DNA of 64,000 bases, taken from positions 1,798,001 to 1,862,000 of the forward strand of contig NZ_CP050854.1 of assembly GCF_017569925.1 (NCBI RefSeq), read 5' to 3'. A model generated the notes under the pieces. That model saw nothing but the letters and a program-made list of their open reading frames with translations. It was not told where the DNA came from and searched no databases. The translations under genes and the position numbers were made by a program. This document shows, in pieces, positions 8,113 through 15,983 of the stretch. Each line of letters starts with the position of its first letter. Within the stretch, counting starts at the first letter, position 1. The stretch comes from Brenneria izadpanahii (GTDB lineage Bacteria > Pseudomonadota > Gammaproteobacteria > Enterobacterales > Enterobacteriaceae).

Positions 8113-11106
8113 CTACGGTACGACAGGTTTATTGCGTATCACCGGAACAGCGGTTTTACCGTTAACCCGACCGGATGACGCGGAAGCCTTGCGGGTACTG
8201 ACTTTAACAGAGATGGCCTTATCCGACTGACTACCGACCACACCCCGACCTGAGGCCGACCGCTTTTCATTTACCCCCGACCGGACGGCGTCGTAGTTAT
8301 CTTTCTCTGTCGTTTTTACTGTTTTAGCAGGCGCTTCTGGCACGTCGATAAGCCCGCACAGGTGCGCGTTATCGGTCTGTGCGTCTCCGTCGAACAGCAG
8401 TTCGTAGCAGAACGTCAGCCCGCGCTTGTGCAGCAGCAGGTATTCCAGTTCAACCAGTCGCGCAAGGTGGATTTTCAGTTGCGTATCACCCCACTGCACC
8501 GCATCCCGTAGCTGTTTGCGGGTAAAGTGAAGCTCCGTTTTCGGCTGGCCGCTGTCCGCTACCCAGCTCTGTATCAGCATCAGCAACTTCCGCGTCTGCG
8601 GCGGCATTTCGTCCAGCGTGCGGCCAAGGATTTCATGCGCTAACCGATTGGCCAGCACGATATCCGACCGTTCGACCTCGATATACTCGATAACCGCGCT
8701 ACGGTGCTCCACCGTCTTCACCTCCCGCTGGTACTGGTGCAGCAGCGCGATGCTCTGTATCAGCGTCAGGTACTTCATATGGTCACGCCGCGTGCGGGTT
8801 TTGTCGCTCAGGAACGTTAACTGGCTGGCGAACGGGTTCACCACCTTTAACGGTTTCAGTAATCGCTGGGCATTCTGGTGCAGCCCGGTGAGATACCCTT
8901 TCTCGTTCTCCATCAACAACCCGTCCAGCGTTTGTTTATGCCGCTGCAACGCGTGGATAGCTTCGGTCTGTTCGCGGGATTCGTTCACCGTCAGCACCAG
9001 ACAGCGGTTCAGCAACTCTTCATCCACGTCGATGGCCGTGGTGGTCAGCATCAGCATCACCGGGCCTTTCACCGTATATTGCTTCGTCACCAGATTGCCT
9101 GTGGCGTCATCCTTGCCCGTGCTGGCGATGGTTAGTTCACCATCTGACTGCAACAGCTTCAGCGCATACGCTGCTTGTCTGACGCCTTCTTCTTCGGCGA
9201 TGGCGAGGATTTTATGCTGGAGATTGGTTTCACCCAGATAGAACAGGCTTTGTCCGGTCATGGCCGAGTATTGCAGCCGCTCTTCCGGCGGGATAAGGCC
9301 CAGCACCGCGTCCATTAAGCTGGATTTACCCGCCGCCGAACTGCTCTGTATCAGCACCGCCAACGGCTTGTCCAGCTTGCGCGATACCGCCGACAGATAA
9401 CCGGCCAGCAGGTTGGTCGATTCGCCCACCACGCCGCAGGCCGCGAGGTCGTCCGTTATCCTGCCGGTAAGCGCCGGGTCGCGCAGCAACGCCAGCGCCT
9501 CCGCTTTGGCGTCGTCATCCAGTTCAGGAACGCTTTCACCGTGGGTTTCCGGTCGGCTCAGATGGTTTTCCAGTGCCAGCAGCACCCGCCCCAGCGACTG
9601 TTTCAGTGCGCTTTCAGCCAACCCTAACTCCGCCGCGGCCAGCCGCGCATAGCCCGCACGACTGCGGGCGCTCATCATGTCCACGCTGTCCGCGAACACC
9701 ACGCCGCTGGCCGTGTCGAGTACCTGCGCGTTCACCTTGAGCGCCGCCGCGCCCGGTTTTACCTGCGCCATGCCCCGGATGCGCCATTGCTGCCCGGATA
9801 AGGTGATTTCAAGCTCACCACCCGGCAACGCCTCAAGCACCACGCCCGGTTCATCCGCCTGCGCCGCTCTCACCGCCTCAACCCCGGCGGCTAACGATGA
9901 GACGGGCAGCGTCGCTGCCTCTCTCTCCGGCAACGTGTCCGCCACGTCTGTGCCGGCCGCATCGTTCATCGGCACCGCGCCGTCGATTAACAGTCCGAAC
10001 TCGCGTTCAGGCGCCGGACAGGGATGTCCCAGTGTCGCGGGCGCAGGATGCGCAGGAGCGACCTCCGCCACCTGACACAGATAGCCGTTGGCGTCCATTT
10101 CCGCCGGGAACACTACCCTGAACGGTGCGATGCCGTCAGCGGCTAACGATGAAGCCAGCCTGACCGCCGCGTCATTGCCCGCCGCATCGTTATCGAACGC
10201 TATCAGCACCTGTTTGACGCCGTGGCGGATAAACGCCTGCCGCATCTCATCCGTGAACCCGTTCACCCCATACGCCGCCGTCACGTTACGATAACCCGCC
10301 ACCCAGAACGACATCGCATCGATGAGCGATTCACACAGGATGACCGTTTTACCCGCCGCTAACGCCGGCTCGTTCCACACCCCGCCGTGTGGCCCCGGCA
10401 GGTACAGATGCAGCGGCGTGCCTTTGCGTAACTCACTGCTGACCTTGCGCCCGTACAGTTCACGCATCTGACCATTCATATCGATAACCGGCACCACGAG
10501 CGACCCCGCCAGATGTTCATGACCGGATGAACGCAGTATTCCCAGCGCCTGCAACTGACCCCGGATAGCCGCGCCGTCTTTGAGTTTCTTTGCTGGCAGA
10601 CGATACGCCAGCGTGCGGTTGGCGAACCCCAACTTAAAGGCAGCGACTAACTCAGGATGATTCAGGCGGCGCTTTTCCAGATAGGCGATGGCCTCCGGCG
10701 CGTTCAGCAGCGTGTGATGGTAGAACTCAACCACGCGGGAGAGCAGCGCCTGACGGCCCGCCTCATCCTCCGCGAACACCGCCGGTTCATCCTGACCGAC
10801 CAGCGGCAGAACAGACGGATTCTCGCCCAGTTCGCCGCGCAGCCGTTCGACCGCCTTGCGCAGACTTAAGCGTTCCGTCTGCATCACCCAGTCCAGCACC
10901 GACCCGCCCGCATTGCAGCCGAAGCAGTGATAGAGATTCTTCTCCGGGCTGAGCACGCATGACGGCGTTTTCTCGTCATGGAACGGACACAGCACCACGA
11001 AGTCTTTACCGCGCTTAAACACCTGCCGCCCCTGCGAACGCACCACGCCCACTAACGGCACGGAGGCTTTCAGGTGCTGTAACTCGGAGTCGGGGATGCG
11101 GGCCAT
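8113..11106 (-). CDS. Primase-ATPase: CHC2 zinc finger, Toprim and P-loop domains (copy 2)
   Basis: The protein is identical over all 997 residues to the one at 435-3428: CHC2 zinc finger (Cys40, His43, Cys61, Cys64), Toprim (CESLIDAM, FDNDAAGND), and a C-terminal P-loop ATPase (SSSAAGKSSLMD). It is followed by the complete integrase at 7066-8079, so this copy shows the full operon: primase then integrase, divergent from the XRE gene. It presumably drives replication of the excised element; that is inference from domain content. Confidence 0.85.
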   Translation of the reverse strand: MARIPDSELQHLKASVPLVGVVRSQGRQVFKRGKDFVVLCPFHDEKTPSCVLSPEKNLYHCFGCNAGGSVLDWVMQTERLSLRKAVERLRGELGENPSVLPLVGQDEPAVFAEDEAGRQALLSRVVEFYHHTLLNAPEAIAYLEKRRLNHPELVAAFKLGFANRTLAYRLPAKKLKDGAAIRGQLQALGILRSSGHEHLAGSLVVPVIDMNGQMRELYGRKVSSELRKGTPLHLYLPGPHGGVWNEPALAAGKTVILCESLIDAMSFWVAGYRNVTAAYGVNGFTDEMRQAFIRHGVKQVLIAFDNDAAGNDAAVRLASSLAADGIAPFRVVFPAEMDANGYLCQVAEVAPAHPAPATLGHPCPAPEREFGLLIDGAVPMNDAAGTDVADTLPEREAATLPVSSLAAGVEAVRAAQADEPGVVLEALPGGELEITLSGQQWRIRGMAQVKPGAAALKVNAQVLDTASGVVFADSVDMMSARSRAGYARLAAAELGLAESALKQSLGRVLLALENHLSRPETHGESVPELDDDAKAEALALLRDPALTGRITDDLAACGVVGESTNLLAGYLSAVSRKLDKPLAVLIQSSSAAGKSSLMDAVLGLIPPEERLQYSAMTGQSLFYLGETNLQHKILAIAEEEGVRQAAYALKLLQSDGELTIASTGKDDATGNLVTKQYTVKGPVMLMLTTTAIDVDEELLNRCLVLTVNESREQTEAIHALQRHKQTLDGLLMENEKGYLTGLHQNAQRLLKPLKVVNPFASQLTFLSDKTRTRRDHMKYLTLIQSIALLHQYQREVKTVEHRSAVIEYIEVERSDIVLANRLAHEILGRTLDEMPPQTRKLLMLIQSWVADSGQPKTELHFTRKQLRDAVQWGDTQLKIHLARLVELEYLLLHKRGLTFCYELLFDGDAQTDNAHLCGLIDVPEAPAKTVKTTEKDNYDAVRSGVNEKRSASGRGVVGSQSDKAISVKVSTRKASASSGRVNGKTAVPVIRNKPVVP

Positions 11107-11228
11107 AAACGGATTTCCTTAAAAATGCGTCAAGATTTATTTTGATTCGACATGCGATACATTATATATTCGTATTACGATAGTAAAGCAAGTCGTTTTC
11201 AGAACACACCTTACACTTGGAGCACCTT
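11107..11228. promoter_or_regulatory. Divergent promoter/operator region (copy 2)
   Basis: Same sequence as 3429-3550, with TCG-N5-CGA palindromes at 11147-11157 and 11170-11180, a rightward TTGATT-17-TATATT promoter and a leftward TATAAT. Likely bound by the XRE protein. Confidence 0.55.
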
Positions 11229-11639
11229 ATGGCTGACGTGATAGATGAGATTATGCAGACCGAAGAACAGCGCCGGGCGTTTGGTCAACGACTTAAGGCA
11301 TTACGTAATCAGCAACGCAAGACACAGAAGGAAGTCGCCGCCCTGATTGGGTTACAGCTTTCCCAGTACAACAAGTATGAGTCGGGGATGCACATTCCCC
11401 CGGCAGACAAGCTCATTCAACTGGCCGAGTTGTTCACCACAACCATTGATTACCTGTTGCTTGGCTCGCACGACGAGCAGGCACCGATTAGGAACACGCG
11501 ATTAATGGAACGGTTTAAAGCACTGGCTCAGTGCCAGCCGGAAGAGCAGGAGACAGTGATTAAGCTGATTGATGCGGTGATTGTGAAGCACCGGGTTGAG
11601 TCGGCGATACGTCCGGTTGATCAGGAGAAGGGCAGCTAG
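11229..11639 (+). CDS. XRE-family HTH transcriptional regulator (copy 2)
   Basis: Identical to the 136-aa regulator at 3551-3961; the ATG at 11229 has the same GGAG six bases upstream. Two identical repressor genes would cross-regulate both element copies. A hairpin (11666-11699) and then a symE pair follow downstream. Confidence 0.9.
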   Translation: MADVIDEIMQTEEQRRAFGQRLKALRNQQRKTQKEVAALIGLQLSQYNKYESGMHIPPADKLIQLAELFTTTIDYLLLGSHDEQAPIRNTRLMERFKALAQCQPEEQETVIKLIDAVIVKHRVESAIRPVDQEKGS

Positions 11640-11729
11640 CAGCTAACGTAAACGATTTTTTTAGCGCGGGGTTGAAGTGCGCGAACACAACAACCCCGCT
11701 CACCACAACCAACTGACAAGGAGTTGACT

Positions 11730-12059
11730 ATGGCTGACGCGCATTCTACGCCAGATACCACCATTTTTAAAATCTCTCAGCCGGAGCGCTATCAGCGTGT
11801 CGGCTACCGCCCCAACAGGGGCGACACCTCCACGCCCGCCATCAATATCAGCGGCAAGTGGCTACAGGAAGCCGGGTTCAGCACCGGGCAGCCGCTCAAG
11901 CTGCGCGTGATGCCGGGCTGCATCGTCATCACCGTGCAGGATATTCGGGAACTGTGGCGCTGTCTCGAAGGACTCAGCCTGCAACCGTTCGATGAACGCG
12001 CCGCCGCACAATGGCTGAACGCCTTTCCCGGCGGGCTGGACAAGGGAGGCGCGCAATGA
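11730..12059 (+). CDS. symE: SymE-like protein (copy 2), first of a symE pair
   Basis: A 109-aa SymE-family protein. The N-terminal half is identical to the 4052 gene; the C-terminal part differs (SLQPFDERAAAQWLNAFPGG against SREPFDERAAADWLNRFPGG). The SymE core is intact (PAINISGKWLQEAGF, CIVITVQ). ATG 11730 has AAGGAG six bases upstream. Its TGA overlaps the ATG of the next gene (ATGA), so the two are translationally coupled. Confidence 0.85.
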   Translation: MADAHSTPDTTIFKISQPERYQRVGYRPNRGDTSTPAINISGKWLQEAGFSTGQPLKLRVMPGCIVITVQDIRELWRCLEGLSLQPFDERAAAQWLNAFPGGLDKGGAQ

Positions 12060-12400
12060 GCATACAGACGGCGTTTTATCAGGGGGAACTGCCGGAACTG
12101 ACCTTAACAGGCAGAGAACTGGCTCAGGCGGGCTTTACCGCCAATACCCCGTTCCGTATCAGCCTGTACCGCAACGGGTTGATACTGACACGACTCGATG
12201 AGGATACCGATATCGCCGCGTTGCTGGCAGAACTCGACGGCCATGACAGCGAAGGCGCCGACTGGATACGCGAGAACGGCGAACTGACTCTGGCGGGCGA
12301 CTGGCTGACACGAAGCGGCTTGCTCGGCCAACCGCTGGAGATTGAGGTGCTGCCCGGCAAGATGATTATTCGGGCGGAGTTTGGGGTGATACTGGCTTAA
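12056..12400 (+). CDS. Second SymE/AbrB-like protein, coupled to symE
   Basis: A 114-aa protein with two SymE-like half-domains: LTLTGRELAQAGFTANTPF near the N-terminus and LTLAGDWLTRSGLLGQPLEI with VLPGKMIIR near the C-terminus. The ATG at 12056 overlaps the previous stop and has GGGAGG upstream. A two-gene SymE operon would allow hetero-oligomers or a toxin/antitoxin-like pairing; this is speculative. Deleted remnants of this gene occur at 14099-14236 and 18984-19122, so it was once more widespread in the array. Confidence 0.7.
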   Translation: MSIQTAFYQGELPELTLTGRELAQAGFTANTPFRISLYRNGLILTRLDEDTDIAALLAELDGHDSEGADWIRENGELTLAGDWLTRSGLLGQPLEIEVLPGKMIIRAEFGVILA

Positions 12401-12423
12401 TAATATAAGCCGCCAAATAAAAT

Positions 12424-12458
12424 AGCCGGAAGGATCTTGGGGATCGCTTCCGGCTTTG
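12424..12458. terminator. Bidirectional hairpin terminator, symE-type, no. 2
   Basis: The stem GCCGGAAG+GATC / GATC(G)CTTCCGGC is followed by TTTGTTTTT on the plus strand. It separates the symE pair from the convergent immunity gene of tip C. Confidence 0.78.
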
Positions 12459-12465
12459 TTTTTAT

Positions 12466-12816
12466 TTAATTAGCATTGAAGATGTCGTGCAGATCTTTAT
12501 TGGCATTCAGCGTAACTGTTGAGTTTTTAGCGTTCTGATAATTAAGGATCAATTCACCTTTATTATCATCTTCTATCGCACGAACACCATCGATTACACA
12601 CAACATTCCGAACACCGCATCGTCAGCAACATATTTCATTATCTTATTAATTAATAACTTACTCTCTTCATTTTGTTTATTATAAAACTCAGATAATTTA
12701 ATAAGTTCTTTAGCTGGCTTTCTACCAGGAGGAGACTCAAGGATTGAGATCGTGTCTTCCACCGCAGCATCTCTAACCACAGTATTCAATACATCAATAA
12801 ATTCTTGGGCATCCAT
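12466..12816 (-). CDS. Probable immunity protein for tip C
   Basis: A 116-aa acidic soluble protein, no signal peptide. I chose ATG 12816 because AAGG lies eight bases upstream; an in-frame GTG at 12825 overlaps the toxin stop. It resembles the tip E immunity protein weakly in its middle (AKELIKLSEFYNKQNEE against AIELHNLLSDFDEKQKE, then VADDAVFGMLCV against VDNTIFNFLFMF). Both partners are HNH-like nuclease tips, so these may belong to one immunity family. The family is not recognised. Confidence 0.65.
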   Translation of the reverse strand: MDAQEFIDVLNTVVRDAAVEDTISILESPPGRKPAKELIKLSEFYNKQNEESKLLINKIMKYVADDAVFGMLCVIDGVRAIEDDNKGELILNYQNAKNSTVTLNANKDLHDIFNAN

Positions 12817-12821
12817 TTTTA

Positions 12822-14098
12822 TCACCTTAATTTAATAAAAGCTTCAGGGAACGTTTCTTTGTTTAATCTGATTAAGTCCTTAATAGCCGAAGGAGGGGCA
12901 TTGGTATAGTTACGAAGATCTCTTATATCTTTTGCAAGCAGGTCTCTTGCTGTACCTGTAAACGGTCCTTTGATGGTGGGTATCCGCTTGTGCTCAGTTC
13001 TAGGAACAGCCATTGATGGCGCTGTTTTCGGATCATATCCGGTAATAATCTGACCTGCTGGATGCTTTTGCGTGACATGATGGATATCAAGTTTATCACC
13101 CACTTTTGAACGTCGTTGCAAATCGTCAAAAGTGCCAACTTCATACTTTTCAGTCGGACTACACTTACTCAACCCCAACGGATCGATCCACGTCAGCGGA
13201 TTCGGCGCGTATTGGTAGAGGTTTATTCCCCCCGCCAGCCCTATCGGGTCCGGCTGGGTAAACCGTCCGCAGTCCGGGTCGTAGTAACGAAACAAATTGT
13301 AGTGCAGCCCGGTTTCCCTGTCGAGATACTGGCCCTGCATGCGCAGGTTCTGGGCGGCAACCGGGTCGGGCTGCGGGCTTTCGTGCAGCAGTTTGCCCCA
13401 GGCGCCGTTGCGGCCTTCCCAGCGCAGCCGCCCTTCGGCGTCCGTCAGCCGCTCCGGCGTGCCGTTGGGCTGGCAATGGAACCAGAAGATTTCGGGGGCG
13501 GTGACGCCGTCGATGCGCGCCAGCGGCGCGTAGCTGTCCGGGTCGGCGTACACATACGTCAGCGGCAGGCCGTCCCGGATTTCCTGCAACAGCCGGAAGC
13601 CCTCCCAGATAAAACGGGTGGTGACGGTTTTTCCCTGCGGCTCCCCGTGCAGCGTCTGCCGGCGGGTCTTGCTGATGCGCCGTCCCAGCGGGTCATAGCG
13701 GAAGCTGACGTGAACCTGCGGCGCATTGTGGCGGCGGGGCAGGCTGACCACGTCGGTCAGGCGGTGTTCGGTATCGTAGCGGTACTGCCAGCGGGTGTGG
13801 CCGTTGTCCTTTTCGACGGTGCGGCCGTGGACGTCATAACGCCAGCGGATGCCGTTCAACTGCGTGACGCGGTTATGGACAGGGGGAAGGGCGTCGGCAG
13901 CGTCGAGCGGATTGCCGGCGTTGTCCCAGCGCCACTGCTCGCGGCCGGGCAGGTCGCCGTCCTGTAGCAGCAGACGTCCGGCGCGGTCGTACTGCCAGCG
14001 CGTGGCGTTGAACAGGTCGTCGTCGCGCTCCTCGCGCACCAGGTTGTTGCGGTAGTCATAGTCCCAGCGCCGGGACCAGCGGCACGGGGCCGGGCGCT
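12822..14098 (-). CDS. Orphan Rhs tip C: late Rhs core plus HNH-like nuclease toxin
   Basis: It carries about 310 residues of Rhs/YD-repeat core, nearly identical to the main rhs gene from the PAPCRWSRRWDYDYRN segment to WIDPLGL, then a toxin of about 115 aa. The toxin has a His pair in KLDIHHVTQKHPAGQ and a later EHK, in keeping with HNH/EndoVII-like metal-dependent nucleases. The frame stays open upstream only through the antisense of a symE remnant (to 14267), so the N-terminus is artificial and no normal rhs start exists. It is probably a recombination reservoir. Confidence 0.72.
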
Positions 14099-14236
14099 CA
14101 CCCGGCTGGATGAGGATACCGATATCGCCGCGCTGCTGGCTGACCCGCAGCGGCTTGCTCGGCCGGTCGCTGGAGCTTGAACTGCTGCCCAGTAAGATGA
14201 TTATTCGGGCGGAGTTTGGGGTAATGCTGGCGTAAT
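14099..14236 (+). pseudogene. Remnant of the second symE-type gene, fused to Rhs core
   Basis: This matches the 12056-12400 gene in two blocks (LDEDTDIAALLA; then SGLLG...KMIIRAEFG) joined by an internal deletion that apparently runs between CTGGC repeats and breaks the frame. The 5' end abuts Rhs core sequence on the opposite strand. The same deletion and junction occur at 18984-19122. Confidence 0.75.
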
Positions 14237-14244
14237 AATAAAAA

Positions 14245-14277
14245 ATCCGGAAGGATCTTATGATCACTTCCGGCTTT
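14245..14277. terminator. Bidirectional hairpin terminator, symE-type, no. 3
   Basis: TCCGGAAGGATC / GATCACTTCCGG stem, flanked by an A-run on the left and CTTTTA on the right, giving T-runs in both directions. It lies between the symE remnant and the SUKH immunity gene. Confidence 0.75.
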
Positions 14278-14293
14278 TATTTAATTATAAAAA

Positions 14294-14656
14294 TTAAGCA
14301 CGTAAATCATACAAATCCGTTGCTTCTTCATCCATATCTAAACTACCAAGAGCGCCAAGATCTAGGCTATAGATTTTATCATTATGTTTATCTAGACAAA
14401 TGAAATAACCGATATCTCCATCTTGACCAATCAGAAAATAATTAGGAACAAAATCCTGTATCGCATAAGTTTCATTTCTTTCAAGTATATCTTGGTAATT
14501 ATAAATATAAATAACATCTCCTCGATTATTATTTATTTCATAAACTTCTTTATCTCCCACTTCTTCAGATAAAAATTTTTTATATGCATTAGGTAAATTT
14601 TTACCTATGCTTTTTTCTATGGCATTTAATTCTTCTGTAATTTTATCTTTATCCAC
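14294..14656 (-). CDS. SUKH (SMI1/KNR4)-family immunity protein (tip D)
   Basis: A 120-aa acidic protein with SMI1/KNR4-type features: N-terminal IEKSIGKNLPNAYKKFL, then YIYNYQDILER and PNYFLIGQDGDIGYFI. SUKH proteins are widespread immunity proteins against nuclease tips, acting in the cytoplasm. It follows tip D by about 30 bp on the same strand. Strongly AT-rich compared with the Rhs core. Confidence 0.82.
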   Translation of the reverse strand: MDKDKITEELNAIEKSIGKNLPNAYKKFLSEEVGDKEVYEINNNRGDVIYIYNYQDILERNETYAIQDFVPNYFLIGQDGDIGYFICLDKHNDKIYSLDLGALGSLDMDEEATDLYDLRA

Positions 14657-14688
14657 AGATAGTTACCTCACATTTAATTTATTGATTG

Positions 14689-15201
14689 TTAAATATCAAA
14701 GAAAGGATTGCCAATATTATTTTCTCTCAATCTATCAAAATATTTATATGCATCATTAAGGGACTTTTTGGCTTGACCAGAAGGAACGCCTGCATCAAGC
14801 ATCTCTCTATAGCTAATATTGAACTCTTGTTTCAAGGAAGTGTCCCATCCTCCCGGCATAGCTCGTCTCGTTCGTTGAGCCGCACTAATTCCAGCATGAG
14901 GACTACCTGATGAGGATCCTAACAATGTAGCAGGAGCTGAGTTTCTCTGATATCCACCAATTCTTCTCTTAGCCCAGGCATCCTGAATAGGATGATGACT
15001 TTGAACAAAACCATCATATTTAGTATTCAGATGACCAGATGCTCTATTTGCACTTGGTGATAAATTACCGTGAGGATCAACGTCACCTGTTTTATATCCG
15101 TTTGGTGCATTACACCTTGCCAACCCCAGCGGATCAATCCACCCCAACGCATTCGGCGCATACTGATAAAGGTTAATTCCCCCCGCCAGCCCTATCGGGT
15201 C
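14689..15201 (-). CDS. Orphan Rhs tip D: SHH-type HNH/EndoVII-like nuclease toxin
   Basis: A short tip starting at DPIGL and continuing through [11 protein letters not shown] into a toxin of about 140 aa. The motif FVQSHHPIQDAWAKRRI fits the Tox-SHH group of HNH/EndoVII-fold toxins. The pairing with a SUKH immunity gene is typical of nucleases. Upstream is the symE-type leader block rather than Rhs core, so there is no evident start signal and expression likely depends on recombination. Confidence 0.78.
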   Translation of the reverse strand, partial: DPIGLAGGINLYQYAPNALGWIDPLGLARCNAPNGYKTGDVDPHGNLSPSANRASGHLNTKYDGFVQSHHPIQDAWAKRRIGGYQRNSAPATLLGSSSGSPHAGISAAQRTRRAMPGGWDTSLKQEFNISYREMLDAGVPSGQAKKSLNDAYKYFDRLRENNIGNPFFDI

Positions 15202-15322
15202 CTGCGCAATAATTTATCCGATTTTCGGATCGTACTACTTGTTTCGGCTGTAAATTACTTTCATTCAGTTGTCATAGTGCTGGAAATTGCTCACGCTACC
15301 GCCCGCCGACGAGAAAATTGAC
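15202..15322 (+). promoter_or_regulatory. Conserved symE-upstream block
   Basis: About 120 bp shared with 19872-19993 and, in part, 5221-5330. It starts right at the tip boundary (TATCGGGTCC), includes TTTTCGGATCGTACTAC and TGTTTCGGCTGTAAATTA, and ends at the symE start (TTGACTATGGCT). It probably holds the symE promoter and leader. A SymR-like antisense RNA could be encoded here, but I cannot show one. Confidence 0.55.
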
Positions 15323-15548
15323 TATGGCTTAGGCGCATTCTAAGTCAGACGGCGTGGTAAATAAAGCAGCTAAAACAGAACGTTACTACACGGTGGGATA
15401 CGCCCCGCAAAACGGCAGGCCTAACCCGCCGTCCGCGATTAACCTTAAGGGCCGCTGGCTGGAGGAGTCAGGCTTTATGACCGGGATGCCGATCACCGTT
15501 ACCGTGGAGCGGGGCAGACTGGTGATTGAAACTGAGATTAATCTCTGA
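15323..15548 (+). pseudogene. symE: symE with nonsense codon at position 3
   Basis: A 75-codon SymE gene (motifs YYTVGYAPQNGRP, SAINLKGRWLEESGF, LVIETEINL). The normal start is followed by GCT TAG, a stop at codon 3; the sister gene at 19994 reads GCT GAG. Translation could only resume at GTG 15351 or 15354, giving about 64 residues with the core intact. Compared with E. coli SymE the C-terminal 35-40 residues are missing, as in the 19994 gene. Confidence 0.75.
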
Positions 15549-15577
15549 TACCGCACGTAATAAATAACGGGTAATAT

Positions 15578-15612
15578 AAGCCGGAAGCGATCTTAACGAT
15601 CCTTCCGGTTTA
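15578..15612. terminator. Bidirectional hairpin terminator, symE-type, no. 4
   Basis: Stem AGCCGGAAGCGATC / GATCCTTCCGG followed by TTTATTTTA. The extra base lies on the left arm rather than the right as in the other copies, so the hairpin is in mirrored form. Confidence 0.72.
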
Positions 15613-15617
15613 TTTTA

Positions 15618-15974
15618 TTATTTTTTCTTGCTAAATTTATTTATCCATCCATCTTCTGTAAAAAGTTCACCGGATAACCCATCACTTATTTCGTTAATAT
15701 TAACGTCTGATGCTAATATTTTTTTATCTTCATCTTCATCTTCTTCAAACATAAAAAGGAAATTAAATATAGTGTTATCAACGCACTCGGTAATTAAATC
15801 TTTAATTACCTCTTTTTGCTTTTCATCAAAATCCGACAATAGATTATGTAGTTCTATAGCTCTCTGTGATTTTAATGTTCCTAATTGAATTTTTTCAAAC
15901 CTATCAATCGAACGGTCACGAACCATATGCATAACGGCACAACCAAATTTATCTAAAATCTCTTTATCTGCCAT
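15618..15974 (-). CDS. Probable immunity protein for tip E
   Basis: A 118-aa acidic soluble protein with a run of Glu/Asp (FEEDEDEDKK). It is weakly similar in its central part to the tip C immunity protein. It starts at ATG 15974, ten bases after the tip E stop, on the same strand. Cytoplasmic, as expected for neutralising a nuclease. Family not recognised. Confidence 0.65.
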   Translation of the reverse strand: MADKEILDKFGCAVMHMVRDRSIDRFEKIQLGTLKSQRAIELHNLLSDFDEKQKEVIKDLITECVDNTIFNFLFMFEEDEDEDKKILASDVNINEISDGLSGELFTEDGWINKFSKKK

Positions 15975-15983
15975 GGCGATAAC

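Larger units (their letters stand above)
7679..11875. repeat. Direct repeat copy 2 (int-primase-xre-symE element)
   Basis: The second copy of the 1-4197 unit, same orientation. Translations of primase, regulator and the first part of SymE are identical to copy 1. Divergence starts inside symE at 11876. Since the left end of copy 1 lies outside the window, 4.2 kb is a minimum repeat length. Near-perfect identity implies recent duplication, ongoing gene conversion, or an assembly artefact. Confidence 0.95.

Noticed and set aside
1..11875. Tandem prophage interpretation of the repeat
   Set aside because: No capsid, tail, terminase or lysis gene occurs between or within the copies.
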